Notes: generated from the sequence alone by a model not told the origin. A stretch of 64,000 nt of DNA from Pseudomonas alcaliphila JAB1 (GCF_001941865.1 NZ_CP016162.1:806001-870000), one strand, 5' to 3'. Counted from the first letter of the stretch, positions 17,035 through 25,513 are shown. Translations and numbers: made by a program.

Positions 17035-18042
17035 ATGGGTATCGACCTTCCGCTGATCTGGGCGGTGATCATCGCCTTCGGTGTGATGATGTATGTGGTG
17101 ATGGATGGCTTCGATCTGGGCATCGGCATCCTCTTTCCCTTCGTCCGTGATGACGGCGAGCGCGACGTGATGATGAACACCGTCGCGCCGGTCTGGGACG
17201 GCAACGAGACCTGGCTGGTACTCGGCGGGGCAGGGCTGTTCGGCGCCTTCCCGCTGGCCTATGCGGTGGTACTCGACGCGCTTTATTTGCCGCTGATCCT
17301 GATGCTGCTGGGGCTGATCTTCCGAGGCGTGGCTTTCGAGTTCCGCTTCAAGGCCAAGGCGCACAAGCGTCACCTGTGGGATAAGGCCTTCATCGGCGGC
17401 TCGCTGACCGCCACCTTCTTCCAGGGTGTAGCGCTGGGTGCCTATATCGATGGCTTCGAGGTGGTCAACCGACGCTTTGCCGGCGGCGCCTTCGACTGGC
17501 TGACGCCGTTCTCGGTGTTCTGCGGCCTAGCGCTGATCGCCGCCTATGCATTGCTCGGCTGCACCTGGCTGATCATGAAGACCGAAGGCCGTCTGCAGCA
17601 GCAGATGCATGACCTCGGCCGGCCGCTGATCTTCGTGGTGCTGGCCGTGACCGGCATCGTCAGCCTGTGGACGCCGCTGGCGCATCCGGATATCGCCGAG
17701 CGCTGGTTCAGCCTGCCCAACCTGTTCTGGTTCATGCCCGTGCCGGTGTTGGTGCTGCTGTGCACCTGGGCGCTGCTGCGCGCCGTGGCCAACAACGCCA
17801 ACTACTCGCCGTTCCTGCTCACCCTGGCGTTGATCTTCCTCGGCTACAGCGGCCTGGGCATCAGCCTGTGGCCGAATGTGATTCCGCCGTCGATCAGTAT
17901 CTGGGAGGCCTCCGCACCGCCGCAGAGCCAGGGCTTCATGCTGGTGGGCGCCTTGTTCATCATCCCCTTCATCCTCATGTACACCGCCTGGAGCTATTAC
18001 GTGTTTAGAGGCAAGGTGACGGTGGATGACGGCTACCACTGA
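17035..18042 (+). CDS. cioB: Cyanide-insensitive terminal oxidase subunit II
   Basis: The 335-residue CydB homologue begins MGIDLPLIWAVIIAFGVMMY, then VVMDGFDLGIGILFPF, the standard start of bd-oxidase subunit II, and contains WDGNETWLVLGGAGLFGAFP. About eight to nine membrane helices are visible. It pairs with CioA in the inner membrane. It starts two bases after the cioA stop, with GAGGAG upstream, so it is co-transcribed and probably coupled. Its TGA stop coincides with the first bases (TGAGAACC) of a long palindromic repeat that separates it from the DUF2474 micropeptide gene. Confidence 0.95.
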   Translation: MGIDLPLIWAVIIAFGVMMYVVMDGFDLGIGILFPFVRDDGERDVMMNTVAPVWDGNETWLVLGGAGLFGAFPLAYAVVLDALYLPLILMLLGLIFRGVAFEFRFKAKAHKRHLWDKAFIGGSLTATFFQGVALGAYIDGFEVVNRRFAGGAFDWLTPFSVFCGLALIAAYALLGCTWLIMKTEGRLQQQMHDLGRPLIFVVLAVTGIVSLWTPLAHPDIAERWFSLPNLFWFMPVPVLVLLCTWALLRAVANNANYSPFLLTLALIFLGYSGLGISLWPNVIPPSISIWEASAPPQSQGFMLVGALFIIPFILMYTAWSYYVFRGKVTVDDGYH

Positions 18043-18228
18043 GAACCGGTCCAAAGCCTGCTGCGCGTCGGCCCTGCGGCGTTAAAAGCAGGCTCGGCCT
18101 GCTCATGTACCACTTGTACAGTCGAACGCGACTCCGACCGGTCCTCGCCTGCTTTGACCAGCCGGAGGCTGTTACTAACGTTGCGCCTTGCATGGCTCTA
18201 GCTCGCGAGGCTTTGAATCAGGTTCTTA
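18040..18228 (+). repeat. Long palindromic repeat, copy 2
   Basis: Terminal arms TGAGAACCGGTCCAAAGCC and, on the other strand, TAAGAACCTGATTCAAAGCC enclose an inner stem AAAAGCAGGC/GCCTGCTTT and a small hairpin TGTAC/GTACA within GCTCATGTACCACTTGTACA. It starts at the cioB stop codon and ends 10 bases before the DUF2474 start. Confidence 0.85.
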
Positions 18229-18238
18229 GGAGACGGTC

Positions 18239-18385
18239 ATGACCGAAACCGAAGAGAAGAAACCGCTGTGGCAGCGTCTGGGTTGGCTGGTGCTGATCTG
18301 GGCCTGCAGCGTCACTGCGCTGGGTATCGTGGCCTGGCTGTTGCGCCAGTTCATGAGCGCGGCGGGGTTGGGGACGCCGGGCTGA
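18239..18385 (+). CDS. DUF2474 micropeptide of the cio operon
   Basis: A 48-residue protein beginning MTETEEKKPLWQRLGWL with a single hydrophobic segment (about residues 15-35) and a short C-terminal tail rich in Ala and Gly. This matches DUF2474, found directly after cioB in many Pseudomonas, and the architecture is that of small bd-oxidase subunits such as CydX. A role in assembly or stability of the oxidase is likely by analogy but not proven. AGGAGA sits seven bases before the ATG. In this genome a 189-base palindromic repeat has come between cioB and this gene, which could uncouple its expression from cioAB. Confidence 0.8.
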   Translation: MTETEEKKPLWQRLGWLVLIWACSVTALGIVAWLLRQFMSAAGLGTPG

Positions 18386-18455
18386 GGCCGCGGTTGATCC
18401 CGGCGAGTGCTTGTTCCCATACTGGTCTCCTTTCTTCGCACGCCAAGGAGGCCCG

Positions 18456-19898
18456 ATGTTCGCCCTGAGCGATACCCTCAAACGCCGCTTCGCCGGGCTG
18501 AAATCCACCGCTGATTTCTGGTCGCTGCGCCATGTGCAGGAAAGCCGGGAGTCCTACTGGGTACGCCGGCGTGTGGCGCAGGCGCCGTCCTTCGTCGACG
18601 ATGCCGGCGCCATGCTCACCGTGCGTATCGCCGGTGTCGAAGCCTATGCGGCCACCAGCGATCTCAGTCAGGCCGGTTTGCAGGCTGCGCTGGAGCGTGC
18701 CGAGCAGATGGCCCGTGCTCTGGTCGGGCATAACCTGCTGGATCTCGCCAGCCTGTCGTACCCGACTGAGCAAAACGACGATGTGATGCCGGGTTACGAG
18801 CAGCCGCTGGCGGGCGCCGCTCACTGGTTCGAGCTGCTGATGGCGGAGTCGGCGCTGATTCCACAGGATGCGCGTCTGGTCGACAGCCATGTCGGGCTGA
18901 CCTTCACCTGTCATGAGCAGATCTACCTCAACAGCGCTGGCGCCTGCCTGCGTCGTGCCCAGCGCTACGTCTTTCCGCAGGTGGGCGTCACCGCCAGCGA
19001 CGAGCATGACAGCCAGAGTCGCAGTTTCGGCGGCACCCATCTAGCGCGGCAGGGCGGTGCCGAGGTGCTGCAGCAGTTGGGCGTGATCGGCAGTGCCGAG
19101 CGCATTGCCGACGAGGCATTGCAACTGCTGCTGGCGCCCAACACCCCGAACGGTTCGCGCGACCTTTTGCTGATGCCGGACCAGATGATCCTGCAGATCC
19201 ACGAGTCCATCGGCCATCCGCTGGAGCTGGACCGCATCCTCGGTGATGAGCGCAATTTCGCCGGCACCAGCTTCATTCGCCAGGAGGATTTCGGGCAGTA
19301 TCCATACGGCTCGCCGCTGCTCAACGTGACCTTCGATCCGGGCGTGCCGGGCGAGTTGGCCAGCTACCGTCACGATGACGACGGCACCCCGGCGCAGCGC
19401 GAATACCTGATCCGCGATGGCATCCTCCAGCGTCCGCTCGGCGGCGCGCTGTCGCAATGGCGCAGCGGCCTGCCGGGTGTGGCCAACAGCCGCGCCTGCA
19501 GCTGGAACCGGCCGCCCATCGACCGCATGGCCAATCTCAATCTGGAGCCGGGTGACAAGACCCAGGCCGAGCTGATCGGCGGCATCGAACGCGGCATCCT
19601 GATGAGCAACAACCGCTCATGGTCGATCGACGACGCGCGCAACAAGTTCCAGTTCGGCTGCGAGTGGGGTCAACTGATCGAGAACGGCGAGCTCAAGGGC
19701 GTGGTGAAGAACCCCAACTACCGCGGCATCAGCTCGCGGTTCTGGCGCAACCTGCGCGCGGTGGGCGATGTCAGCACTTTCGAGGTGATGGGTACACCCT
19801 ATTGCGGCAAGGGCGAGCCCAACCAGGTGATTCGCGTGGGGCACGCTTCACCGGCCTGCGTCTTCGCCGATATCGACGTTTTTGGAGGGGCTGCCTGA
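18456..19898 (+). CDS. TldD-type metalloprotease
   Basis: A 480-residue member of the TldD/PmbA (U62) family. The zinc-binding HExxxH motif is present as IHESIGHPLE (His249, Glu250, His254), which marks this subunit as the active protease. The C-terminal half contains the family core (SWSIDDARNKFQFGCEWGQL) and Cys residues near the end. TldD/PmbA heterodimers degrade unfolded peptides and process peptide precursors. The start at 18456 has AAGGAGG seven bases upstream. Its stop shares one base with the start of the PmbA-like gene (TGATG), the usual pairing. It differs in motif context from canonical TldD (HEAVGH) and is probably the paralogous set. Confidence 0.88.
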   Translation: MFALSDTLKRRFAGLKSTADFWSLRHVQESRESYWVRRRVAQAPSFVDDAGAMLTVRIAGVEAYAATSDLSQAGLQAALERAEQMARALVGHNLLDLASLSYPTEQNDDVMPGYEQPLAGAAHWFELLMAESALIPQDARLVDSHVGLTFTCHEQIYLNSAGACLRRAQRYVFPQVGVTASDEHDSQSRSFGGTHLARQGGAEVLQQLGVIGSAERIADEALQLLLAPNTPNGSRDLLLMPDQMILQIHESIGHPLELDRILGDERNFAGTSFIRQEDFGQYPYGSPLLNVTFDPGVPGELASYRHDDDGTPAQREYLIRDGILQRPLGGALSQWRSGLPGVANSRACSWNRPPIDRMANLNLEPGDKTQAELIGGIERGILMSNNRSWSIDDARNKFQFGCEWGQLIENGELKGVVKNPNYRGISSRFWRNLRAVGDVSTFEVMGTPYCGKGEPNQVIRVGHASPACVFADIDVFGGAA

Positions 19899-21217
19899 TG
19901 GACGCACATCAGCATTTCAGTGCGTTGCTGGAGTATCTGCAGGCGCAAGTCGTGGGCGAGGAGGGTTTCACCCTGGCCTACGGCGCCGAGGTTTCCAGCT
20001 TTATCCGTTTCAACCAGGGCCAGGTGCGCCAGGTCGGCGATGTGCAGCAGGTCTACGTCACCCTGTCGCTGTACCAGGGCCAGCGCCATGCCGAAAGCAA
20101 ACTGGCGCTCAGTGGCGTGCTCGACGAGGATTTGCCGCGCCTGCAGCAGATAGTGCAGCGCCTGCGTGGCGTGCTGCCAACCTTGAGTGACGACCCTTAT
20201 CTGCGCGTGAACCGTGAGGCTTGGTGTAGCGAGTTGGCGGGCGAAGCGGTGCGGCTGGATAGTGCGGCCATGGCACAGCAGATCGTCGCGGCAGCCGCGG
20301 GGCTGGATCTGGTCGGCTTTCTGGCCGTGGGGCCGCAGTATCAGGGCTTCGCCAGTTCCTGGGGCGCGTTCGGCTGGTACGCCGCGAGCAGTTTCAACTT
20401 CGAATTCAGCCTCTTTCACGGCAACGGCCAGGCCGTGAAAAGCGGCTATGCCGGCGAGCTGTGGGACGCCCAGGCGTTCGCTCGCAAGCTGGAGCGTGCA
20501 CGGCAACAGCTGGAATTTCTCGGTCGACCGGCCAAGCTGCTGCAGCCAGGGGCCTATCGCGCCTATCTGGCACCAGCTGCGCTGGAGGAACTGGTCAGCC
20601 TGTGCTGCTGGGGCTTCGGCGCCCAGGCACTGGCTTCGGGTGGTAGTCCCTTGCAGCGTCTGTTCAATGGCAAGGCCGAACTCAGCCCGTTGGTGACGAT
20701 GGACGAACGCATCGAGGGTGGCTTGGCGCCGGCTTTCACCTCCGAAGGGCCACGGCAGCCGTTGCGCCTGATTGGCCAGGGGCGACCTGGCGAACGTCTG
20801 GTCAGCTCACGCAGTGCCGCGGAATATGGGCTGATCGCCAATGGCTCGGGCAGTGGCGAATACCCGATGTCCTTGCAGATGCATGGCGGTGAACTGGATG
20901 AGCAGCACGTGCTGCAACAGCTCGGTACCGGGCTGTATATCGGCAACCTGTGGTACGGCAATTTCTCCGACCTGCCCGCGGCACGCCTGACCGGCATGAC
21001 CCGCTTCGCCACCTTCTGGGTCGAGGATGGGCAGATCCAGGCGCCGGTCAACACCATGCGTTTCGATGACTCGCTGTTCGACTTCCTAGGCCCGCAACTG
21101 GAGGCCTTGACCCGCGAGCCCGAGCTGCTGTTGCCCAGCGGCACTTATGGCGCCAGGCAGACGGGCTCGATGGCCTTGCCGGGCGCGTTGCTGTCGCGGT
21201 TTACCCTGACGTTATGA
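19898..21217 (+). CDS. PmbA/TldE-like partner subunit
   Basis: The 439-residue product matches the PmbA/TldE half of the U62 family. It lacks the HExxxH motif, as expected of the non-catalytic partner. The C-terminal region contains GLIANGSGSGEYPMSLQMHG and IGNLWYGNFSD. The ATG at 19898 overlaps the tldD-type stop codon by one base, so the two subunits are translationally coupled and should form a heterodimer in the cytoplasm. No peptide substrate gene is evident next to them. Confidence 0.85.
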   Translation: MDAHQHFSALLEYLQAQVVGEEGFTLAYGAEVSSFIRFNQGQVRQVGDVQQVYVTLSLYQGQRHAESKLALSGVLDEDLPRLQQIVQRLRGVLPTLSDDPYLRVNREAWCSELAGEAVRLDSAAMAQQIVAAAAGLDLVGFLAVGPQYQGFASSWGAFGWYAASSFNFEFSLFHGNGQAVKSGYAGELWDAQAFARKLERARQQLEFLGRPAKLLQPGAYRAYLAPAALEELVSLCCWGFGAQALASGGSPLQRLFNGKAELSPLVTMDERIEGGLAPAFTSEGPRQPLRLIGQGRPGERLVSSRSAAEYGLIANGSGSGEYPMSLQMHGGELDEQHVLQQLGTGLYIGNLWYGNFSDLPAARLTGMTRFATFWVEDGQIQAPVNTMRFDDSLFDFLGPQLEALTREPELLLPSGTYGARQTGSMALPGALLSRFTLTL

Positions 21218-21220
21218 TGC

Positions 21221-21517
21221 TCATTCGAGCATGTGGGCGCGCAGCACGCGCTCCTCTCGCATGATGTGGATGATGAAAACCGTTGCGTCTGTATAGCGGT
21301 AGAAAATTCGGCAGGGCGGGACGATGATTTCGCGGTACATGGAGTGTGGAAGCTCATCAGGAACGCGGCCCGACAGGGGAAAGTCTGCTAACCGTGAAAC
21401 CGTTTCAACGGCCCTCCTGACCAGCGCTCGCGCGGCGTCCGGTTTGTCGAGGGCGATGTAGTGCGCGAGATCGTCGAGCTGCTCGAGGGCGGTGTTCGTC
21501 CAGACTATTTCAGCCAT
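21221..21517 (-). CDS. ParE/RelE-superfamily toxin
   Basis: A 98-residue basic protein starting MAEIVWTNTALEQLDDLAHY, with ALDKPDAARALVRRAVETV, LSGRVPDELPHSMYREIIVP and YRYTDATVFIIHIMREERVL. This is the ParE-like branch of the RelE superfamily, whose members poison gyrase or cut mRNA on ribosomes. Length and all secondary-structure blocks are normal, so it looks intact. It overlaps the upstream antitoxin gene by 13 bases, the classic antitoxin-first arrangement. It sits tail to tail with the PmbA-like gene, three bases apart. Confidence 0.9.
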   Translation of the reverse strand: MAEIVWTNTALEQLDDLAHYIALDKPDAARALVRRAVETVSRLADFPLSGRVPDELPHSMYREIIVPPCRIFYRYTDATVFIIHIMREERVLRAHMLE

Positions 21518-21762
21518 TTGCTCAGCCTTTCCTTGGCCTGCTCATGGTTCAGGGTGTTGCCCTCGATTACGGCACGTTCTCCGCGAGCCAGAGCATCCAG
21601 AAGGGCAAGACGCTTCTGCATGAACTGGTAGTCATCGACATCCACCAGATAAGCCGAAGGCATTCCATGCTCGGTGATCAGTACAGGTTCTTTGGACTCG
21701 TGAAGGTCGGCCAGAATCTTGGTGGCCTGTCGCTTCAGGTTGGTTACCAGCTCGACTTTCAT
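21505..21762 (-). CDS. Phd/YefM-type antitoxin
   Basis: From ATG 21762 the 85-residue protein begins MKVELVTNLKRQATKILADL and contains EPVLITEHGMPSAYLVDVDD, the Phd/YefM DNA-binding N-terminal domain. The C-terminal 35 residues are helical and charged and should wrap the ParE-type toxin encoded just downstream. An upstream in-frame start would add 11 residues but lacks a ribosome binding site. Antitoxins of this family normally repress their own operon. Confidence 0.88.
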   Translation of the reverse strand: MKVELVTNLKRQATKILADLHESKEPVLITEHGMPSAYLVDVDDYQFMQKRLALLDALARGERAVIEGNTLNHEQAKERLSKWLK

Positions 21763-21830
21763 GGACGGTGCCCGTTGCGCAGATGAAAGTGCCACTTTAG
21801 TGATACTTTTCGACCGTTACAATCAACGGG

Positions 21831-22955
21831 TCACTTTCTCGCCTTGAGCACCACGAATTTCGGGTTGGCCGCCACCTGCTCGACGCCACGGAACAGGCGC
21901 CCCAGCTTGGCGTGGTAGCCCAGGTGGCGGTTGCCGACGATCCACAGTTCACCGCCGGTGACCAACGCCGCGCGGGCCTGCTGGAACATGCGCCAGGCGA
22001 GGAAGTCGCCGACCACCTGCTGCTGGTGAAAGGGCGGGTTGCACAGCACCAGATCCAGCGAGTCAGCCGGCTGCTCGGCCAGGCCGTCGCCGGCACGGAT
22101 CGTTACAGCTCGATCACCGAGGGCCGCCCGCCAGTTTTCCTGCGCCGATTGCACGGCCATATACGACTCGTCCACCAGCGTCAGTTCTGCCTGCGGGCTG
22201 CCCAGAGCGTAGGCGATACCGAGCACGCCGTTACCACAACCGAGATCGGCGACGCGCACGCGGCCGAGGTGGCGCGGCAGATGCGGGAGAAAGGCGCGGG
22301 TGCCGATATCCAGGCCGTCGCGGCAGAACACATTGGCGTGGTTGACCAGCTCCAGCGCTGGTTTATCCAGGCGGTAGCGGGTCGGGTAGGGCGAGTGCGG
22401 CGCCGCCTTGGTTTCAGGCGTGGCGACCAGCAATCGGGCTTTCTTCACGGCCAGCGAGGCCTGCACCGGGCCGATGTATTGCTCCAGTAGATCACCGGCG
22501 GCGCGCGGCAGGTGCTTGATCATCGCCCCTGCTACCACGCGGGCATTCGGCGCCAACTGGCCGTGCAGGCGAATCAGTTGCTCCTCCAGCAGCGCCAGGG
22601 TCTTCGGCACACGGATCAGTATCCAGTCGAACGGCCCTTGCGGCGTTTCGCTGCTCGGCAGAAAGGTCACAGCGTCGCCACTCAGGCCATTGCCGGCGAG
22701 GTTCTTCTGCAGGGCGAGAAAGCCCAGGTGTGAGTCACCGCTGCTGGTCACTTGGCAGTGTCCGGCCAGCGAGCAGGCGAGGGCGCCGAAGCTGTCGTTG
22801 AGTAGCAGCACCCGGCTACCTGCCTCGATGCCATGCTCATGAAGATGACCCAGCAGGTATTCGTCGGCGGCATCGAAGGCTTGGAGCGGCTCGTTCGCCT
22901 GGTGCGGCTGACGCTGCAGTTCGAGGCTGGCGAAGGGAGTTTCGAGAGTAGGCAT
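21831..22955 (-). CDS. rlmG: 23S rRNA (guanine-1835-N2) methyltransferase RlmG
   Basis: A 374-residue protein with a degenerate N-terminal methyltransferase-like domain and an active C-terminal SAM domain. Motif I is VADLGCGNGVLG (about 236-247) and the base-flipping motif is NPPF (about 305-308), typical of N2-guanine methyltransferases. RlmG and RsmC share this architecture; the length of about 375 and the N-terminus favour RlmG, but RsmC is the alternative. The ATG at 22955 has GAAGG upstream. No operon partner is evident: a repeat lies upstream and a toxin-antitoxin pair downstream. Confidence 0.82.
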   Translation of the reverse strand: MPTLETPFASLELQRQPHQANEPLQAFDAADEYLLGHLHEHGIEAGSRVLLLNDSFGALACSLAGHCQVTSSGDSHLGFLALQKNLAGNGLSGDAVTFLPSSETPQGPFDWILIRVPKTLALLEEQLIRLHGQLAPNARVVAGAMIKHLPRAAGDLLEQYIGPVQASLAVKKARLLVATPETKAAPHSPYPTRYRLDKPALELVNHANVFCRDGLDIGTRAFLPHLPRHLGRVRVADLGCGNGVLGIAYALGSPQAELTLVDESYMAVQSAQENWRAALGDRAVTIRAGDGLAEQPADSLDLVLCNPPFHQQQVVGDFLAWRMFQQARAALVTGGELWIVGNRHLGYHAKLGRLFRGVEQVAANPKFVVLKARK

Positions 22956-23015
22956 GCAAACCTTCGGTGTTTGTTGCTGGCCGATTGCGCCAGACTGGAC
23001 AGGTATTCAATGAAG

Positions 23016-23185
23016 AGGTGCCTCTAAACACGTAGGCGAGGCAGTCAGCACAAGGCAAAAACAAGCGAGAAACGGTCGGAGTCGCGCTCGACTTTACGAG
23101 TTGTAAATGAGCATTTTGATCGGACTCGCGCACGAGCTTGTTTTTAACGCAGTGATGACAACGCAGATAGTGTTTGGAGGTGCCT
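23016..23185 (-). repeat. Long palindromic repeat, copy 3
   Basis: Terminal arms AGGTGCCTCTAAACAC and, on the other strand, AGGCACCTCCAAACAC (13 of 16 match). The inner stem is AAAAACAAGC/GCTTGTTTTT and the core GTAAATGAGCATTTTGAT is at about 23103-23120. It fills the divergent region between rlmG and fpr and ends 12 bases before the fpr start codon. Confidence 0.85.
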
Positions 23186-23197
23186 GAAGGGGCGATT

Positions 23198-23974
23198 ATG
23201 ACCGTCAGCGAAGACAAGTTCACCCGTCAGACGCTGCTCGAGGTACGCAGCCTGACGCCGAGTCTGTTCACCCTGCGCACCACCCGGGACCCGGGCTTTC
23301 GTTTCCGCGCCGGGCAGTTCGTGCGCCTGGGCGTGGAGAAAGCCGGTGGCAGCGTGGTCTGGCGCGCCTATTCGCTGGTGTCCGCGCCACATGACGAGTT
23401 TCTCGAGTTCTTCTCCATCGTGGTGCCGGGCGGCGAATTCACCAGCGAGTTGAGTCGACTGCACGTGGGCGACAGCTTGCTGGTGGAGAAGATGGCGACC
23501 GGCTTTCTGACCCTGGATCGTTTCGTCGATGGCCGTGACCTCTGGCTGCTGGGTAGCGGCACTGGCATCGCGCCGTTTTTGTCGATCCTGCAGGATTTCG
23601 AGGTGTGGCAGCGCTTCGAGCGTATCGTGCTGGTGTACAGCGCGCGCAGCTTCGCCGAACTGGCCTATCAGCCGCTGATCAGGAGTTTTGGCGAGCTGGA
23701 GCACCTGGCCGAATTCGCTGACAAGCTCACCTACCTGCCGGTGGTCACCCGCGAGCAAGCGCCGGGCTGCCTGAATGCGCGTATCACCGATCTGCTCGAC
23801 AACGGTGAGCTGGAGCGCGCCGCCGGGCTTGAGCTGACGCCCGAATATTCGCGAGTGATGATCTGCGGCAACCCGCAGATGATCGACGACATTCGTCAGC
23901 GTCTGAAGGTGCGCGGCCTGAATCTGAGCCTGACCCGGCGGCCGGGTCAGGTGGCGGTGGAAAACTACTGGTGA
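23198..23974 (+). CDS. fpr: Ferredoxin/flavodoxin-NADP+ reductase
   Basis: The 258-residue cytoplasmic flavoprotein has the FAD-binding motif RAYSLVSAPHDE (about 57-68), the NADP-binding LLGSGTGIAPFLS (about 117-129) and MICGNPQMIDD. It ends with VENYW, a terminal aromatic residue that stacks on the flavin in one subclass of bacterial reductases. It exchanges electrons between NADPH and ferredoxin or flavodoxin. Start at 23198 with AAGGGG upstream. The promoter must lie within or upstream of palindromic repeat copy 3, which ends just before the start. The gene converges with and abuts the CNNM-domain gene with no gap. Confidence 0.88.
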   Translation: MTVSEDKFTRQTLLEVRSLTPSLFTLRTTRDPGFRFRAGQFVRLGVEKAGGSVVWRAYSLVSAPHDEFLEFFSIVVPGGEFTSELSRLHVGDSLLVEKMATGFLTLDRFVDGRDLWLLGSGTGIAPFLSILQDFEVWQRFERIVLVYSARSFAELAYQPLIRSFGELEHLAEFADKLTYLPVVTREQAPGCLNARITDLLDNGELERAAGLELTPEYSRVMICGNPQMIDDIRQRLKVRGLNLSLTRRPGQVAVENYW

Positions 23975-25000
23975 TCAGTATTCGCGGATTGCCTTGAGTC
24001 GATGTTCCCAACGGCGCTTGGCGAAGCGGCGCATGTTGGGGATGTCGTCGGTCTCGTCGAGAATCGGCTTGCCGATGATGGTTTCCATGATGTCTTCCAG
24101 CGTCACCAGGCCGTGCCAGCTACCGAACTCGTCATACACCAGGCACATGTGCTGACGCTCCTGCATGAGCAGGGTCATCAGGTTTTCCACGTTCATGCTG
24201 TCCGACACGACCTTGATCGGCTTCATGATCTGAGTGATCGGTTCGCCATCGTTCTCGGCCGCCAGGGCGTCATAACGGAACACCACGCCCAGCGGCGATT
24301 CGTCCTCGCCGATCACCGGGTAACGGGAGAATTGGCTCTCGCGGGCGCGCGCCTTGAACGCGGCGATCGATTCATCCGGTGCGGCGGATTCGCAGACGAT
24401 GCGTGGGGTCATGATGTCGCGCAGACGAATCTCGTGCAGGTCGAGGATATTGCTGATCACCCGATGCTCGTCTTCGTCGAGCTTGCCCACTTCGCGGCCA
24501 AGCAGGGTCAGCGCCTTGATCTCCTGGCGAATGTCGTGCTCCGGCTCCTTGCCGCCGAACAGGCGCATGATCAGGTCCGACATGACGATGAACGGCTTGA
24601 GCAGCAGGATCATGAAGCGCAGCAGGGCCGGCAGGAAGGGCGCCAGGGCGCGCCAGTAACGGGCACCGATGGTCTTCGGCAGAATCTCCGAAAGCACCAG
24701 GATCAGCAGGGTCATGACCGCCGAGGCGATACCCAGGTAACCGTCACCGAAGACGATCGCCACCTGCGCACCAACGCCGGTCGCACCAACGGTATGCGCC
24801 ACGGTGTTGAGGGTCAGGATGGCCGCCAGCGGCTGGTCGATCTTGTCTTTGAGCTCTTTCAGCCTTTCGTACAGCTGCGGTTTTGCGACCTTCTGCTGTG
24901 CGATGTAACTGGGCGTGAGGGAAAGCAGGGCGGCTTCGAGGATGGAACAGATGAACGAAACCAGAATGGAGAGGACAGCGAACGCTATCAGGAGTGTCAT
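23975..25000 (-). CDS. CNNM-domain membrane protein with CBS domains
   Basis: From ATG 25000 the product has 341 residues. The N-terminal half (about 1-165) is a CNNM/DUF21 transmembrane domain with SFICSILEAALLSLTPSYIA and SEILPKTIGARYW. The C-terminal half has a paired CBS module (about 185-315) with MTPRIVCES and LVTLEDIMETIIGKPI. Relatives such as CorC, YfjD and MpfA are linked to Mg2+ or Co2+ efflux. It lacks the extra C-terminal CorC_HlyC domain. A start 26 codons upstream (25078) is possible, but the sequence from MTLLIAFAVL resembles the family start. It abuts fpr tail to tail. Confidence 0.85.
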   Translation of the reverse strand: MTLLIAFAVLSILVSFICSILEAALLSLTPSYIAQQKVAKPQLYERLKELKDKIDQPLAAILTLNTVAHTVGATGVGAQVAIVFGDGYLGIASAVMTLLILVLSEILPKTIGARYWRALAPFLPALLRFMILLLKPFIVMSDLIMRLFGGKEPEHDIRQEIKALTLLGREVGKLDEDEHRVISNILDLHEIRLRDIMTPRIVCESAAPDESIAAFKARARESQFSRYPVIGEDESPLGVVFRYDALAAENDGEPITQIMKPIKVVSDSMNVENLMTLLMQERQHMCLVYDEFGSWHGLVTLEDIMETIIGKPILDETDDIPNMRRFAKRRWEHRLKAIREY

Positions 25001-25196
25001 GTAGAGGGGTAGGTGGCCAATGGCCGGCAAATTTAGCGCAAGTGCATTGGAAAAAGCAGAAAAGCTGCAACATTTCATTTCGTCATGCTGGCGCCATTGA
25101 AGTTCGCTGCCCAGCGTCTTGCCTGCCGATATTTCACTGGCTGCACGTAGCCCAGCTTCGACTAGGCTAAAGGGACACTATCTGGGGAGGTCCTCC

Positions 25197-25445
25197 ATGC
25201 CGCTTGAACATCACCCGTTGACCCGTGAATTCCCTCAGCAAGGCGACGTTATGCGCAAGCTGATGCAAAGTCACCCGCACTTCCCTCGCCTGGCTGGCGA
25301 ATATGAAGCGCTGGACAAGCGCATCTACGAAATAGAGGACGGTCGCGAGGCTGTCGACGACCTGACCTTGCAGGGGCTCAAACTGCAGCGTGTGGGCCTC
25401 AAGGACGAGATCGCCGATCTGCTGCGCAAGGCGGGCAGTGCTTGA
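25197..25445 (+). CDS. DUF465 (YdcH-like) small protein
   Basis: The 82-residue protein starts MPLEHHPLTREFPQQGDVMR and continues with the DUF465 core YEALDKRIYEIEDGREAVDD and LQGLKLQRVGLKDEIADLL. It is predicted to be a helical hairpin. GGGGAGG lies six bases upstream of the ATG. The family function is unknown. The next gene is a paralogue with a cysteine-rich tail that this copy lacks. Confidence 0.85.
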   Translation: MPLEHHPLTREFPQQGDVMRKLMQSHPHFPRLAGEYEALDKRIYEIEDGREAVDDLTLQGLKLQRVGLKDEIADLLRKAGSA

Positions 25446-25455
25446 TCCGGATCAA
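25442..25455. promoter_or_regulatory. ANR/FNR box upstream of the second DUF465 gene
   Basis: TTGATCCGGATCAA is a perfect TTGAT-N4-ATCAA palindrome. It is centred 65 bases upstream of the start codon, and a TAGGCT -10-like hexamer lies about 32 bases downstream of the centre. That is the spacing of an activated (class II) promoter. The box begins inside the stop codon region of the preceding gene. Confidence 0.8.
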
Positions 25456-25513
25456 ATGAACGGTCGACGTGCAGCGCTAGGCTGGAGCCATCTTCCCTGT
25501 CAGAGGCTTCATC

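Noticed and set aside
21221..21762. Toxin-antitoxin pair as part of a mobile element
   Set aside because: No transposase, integrase or terminal repeats flank it; it simply lies between two housekeeping genes.
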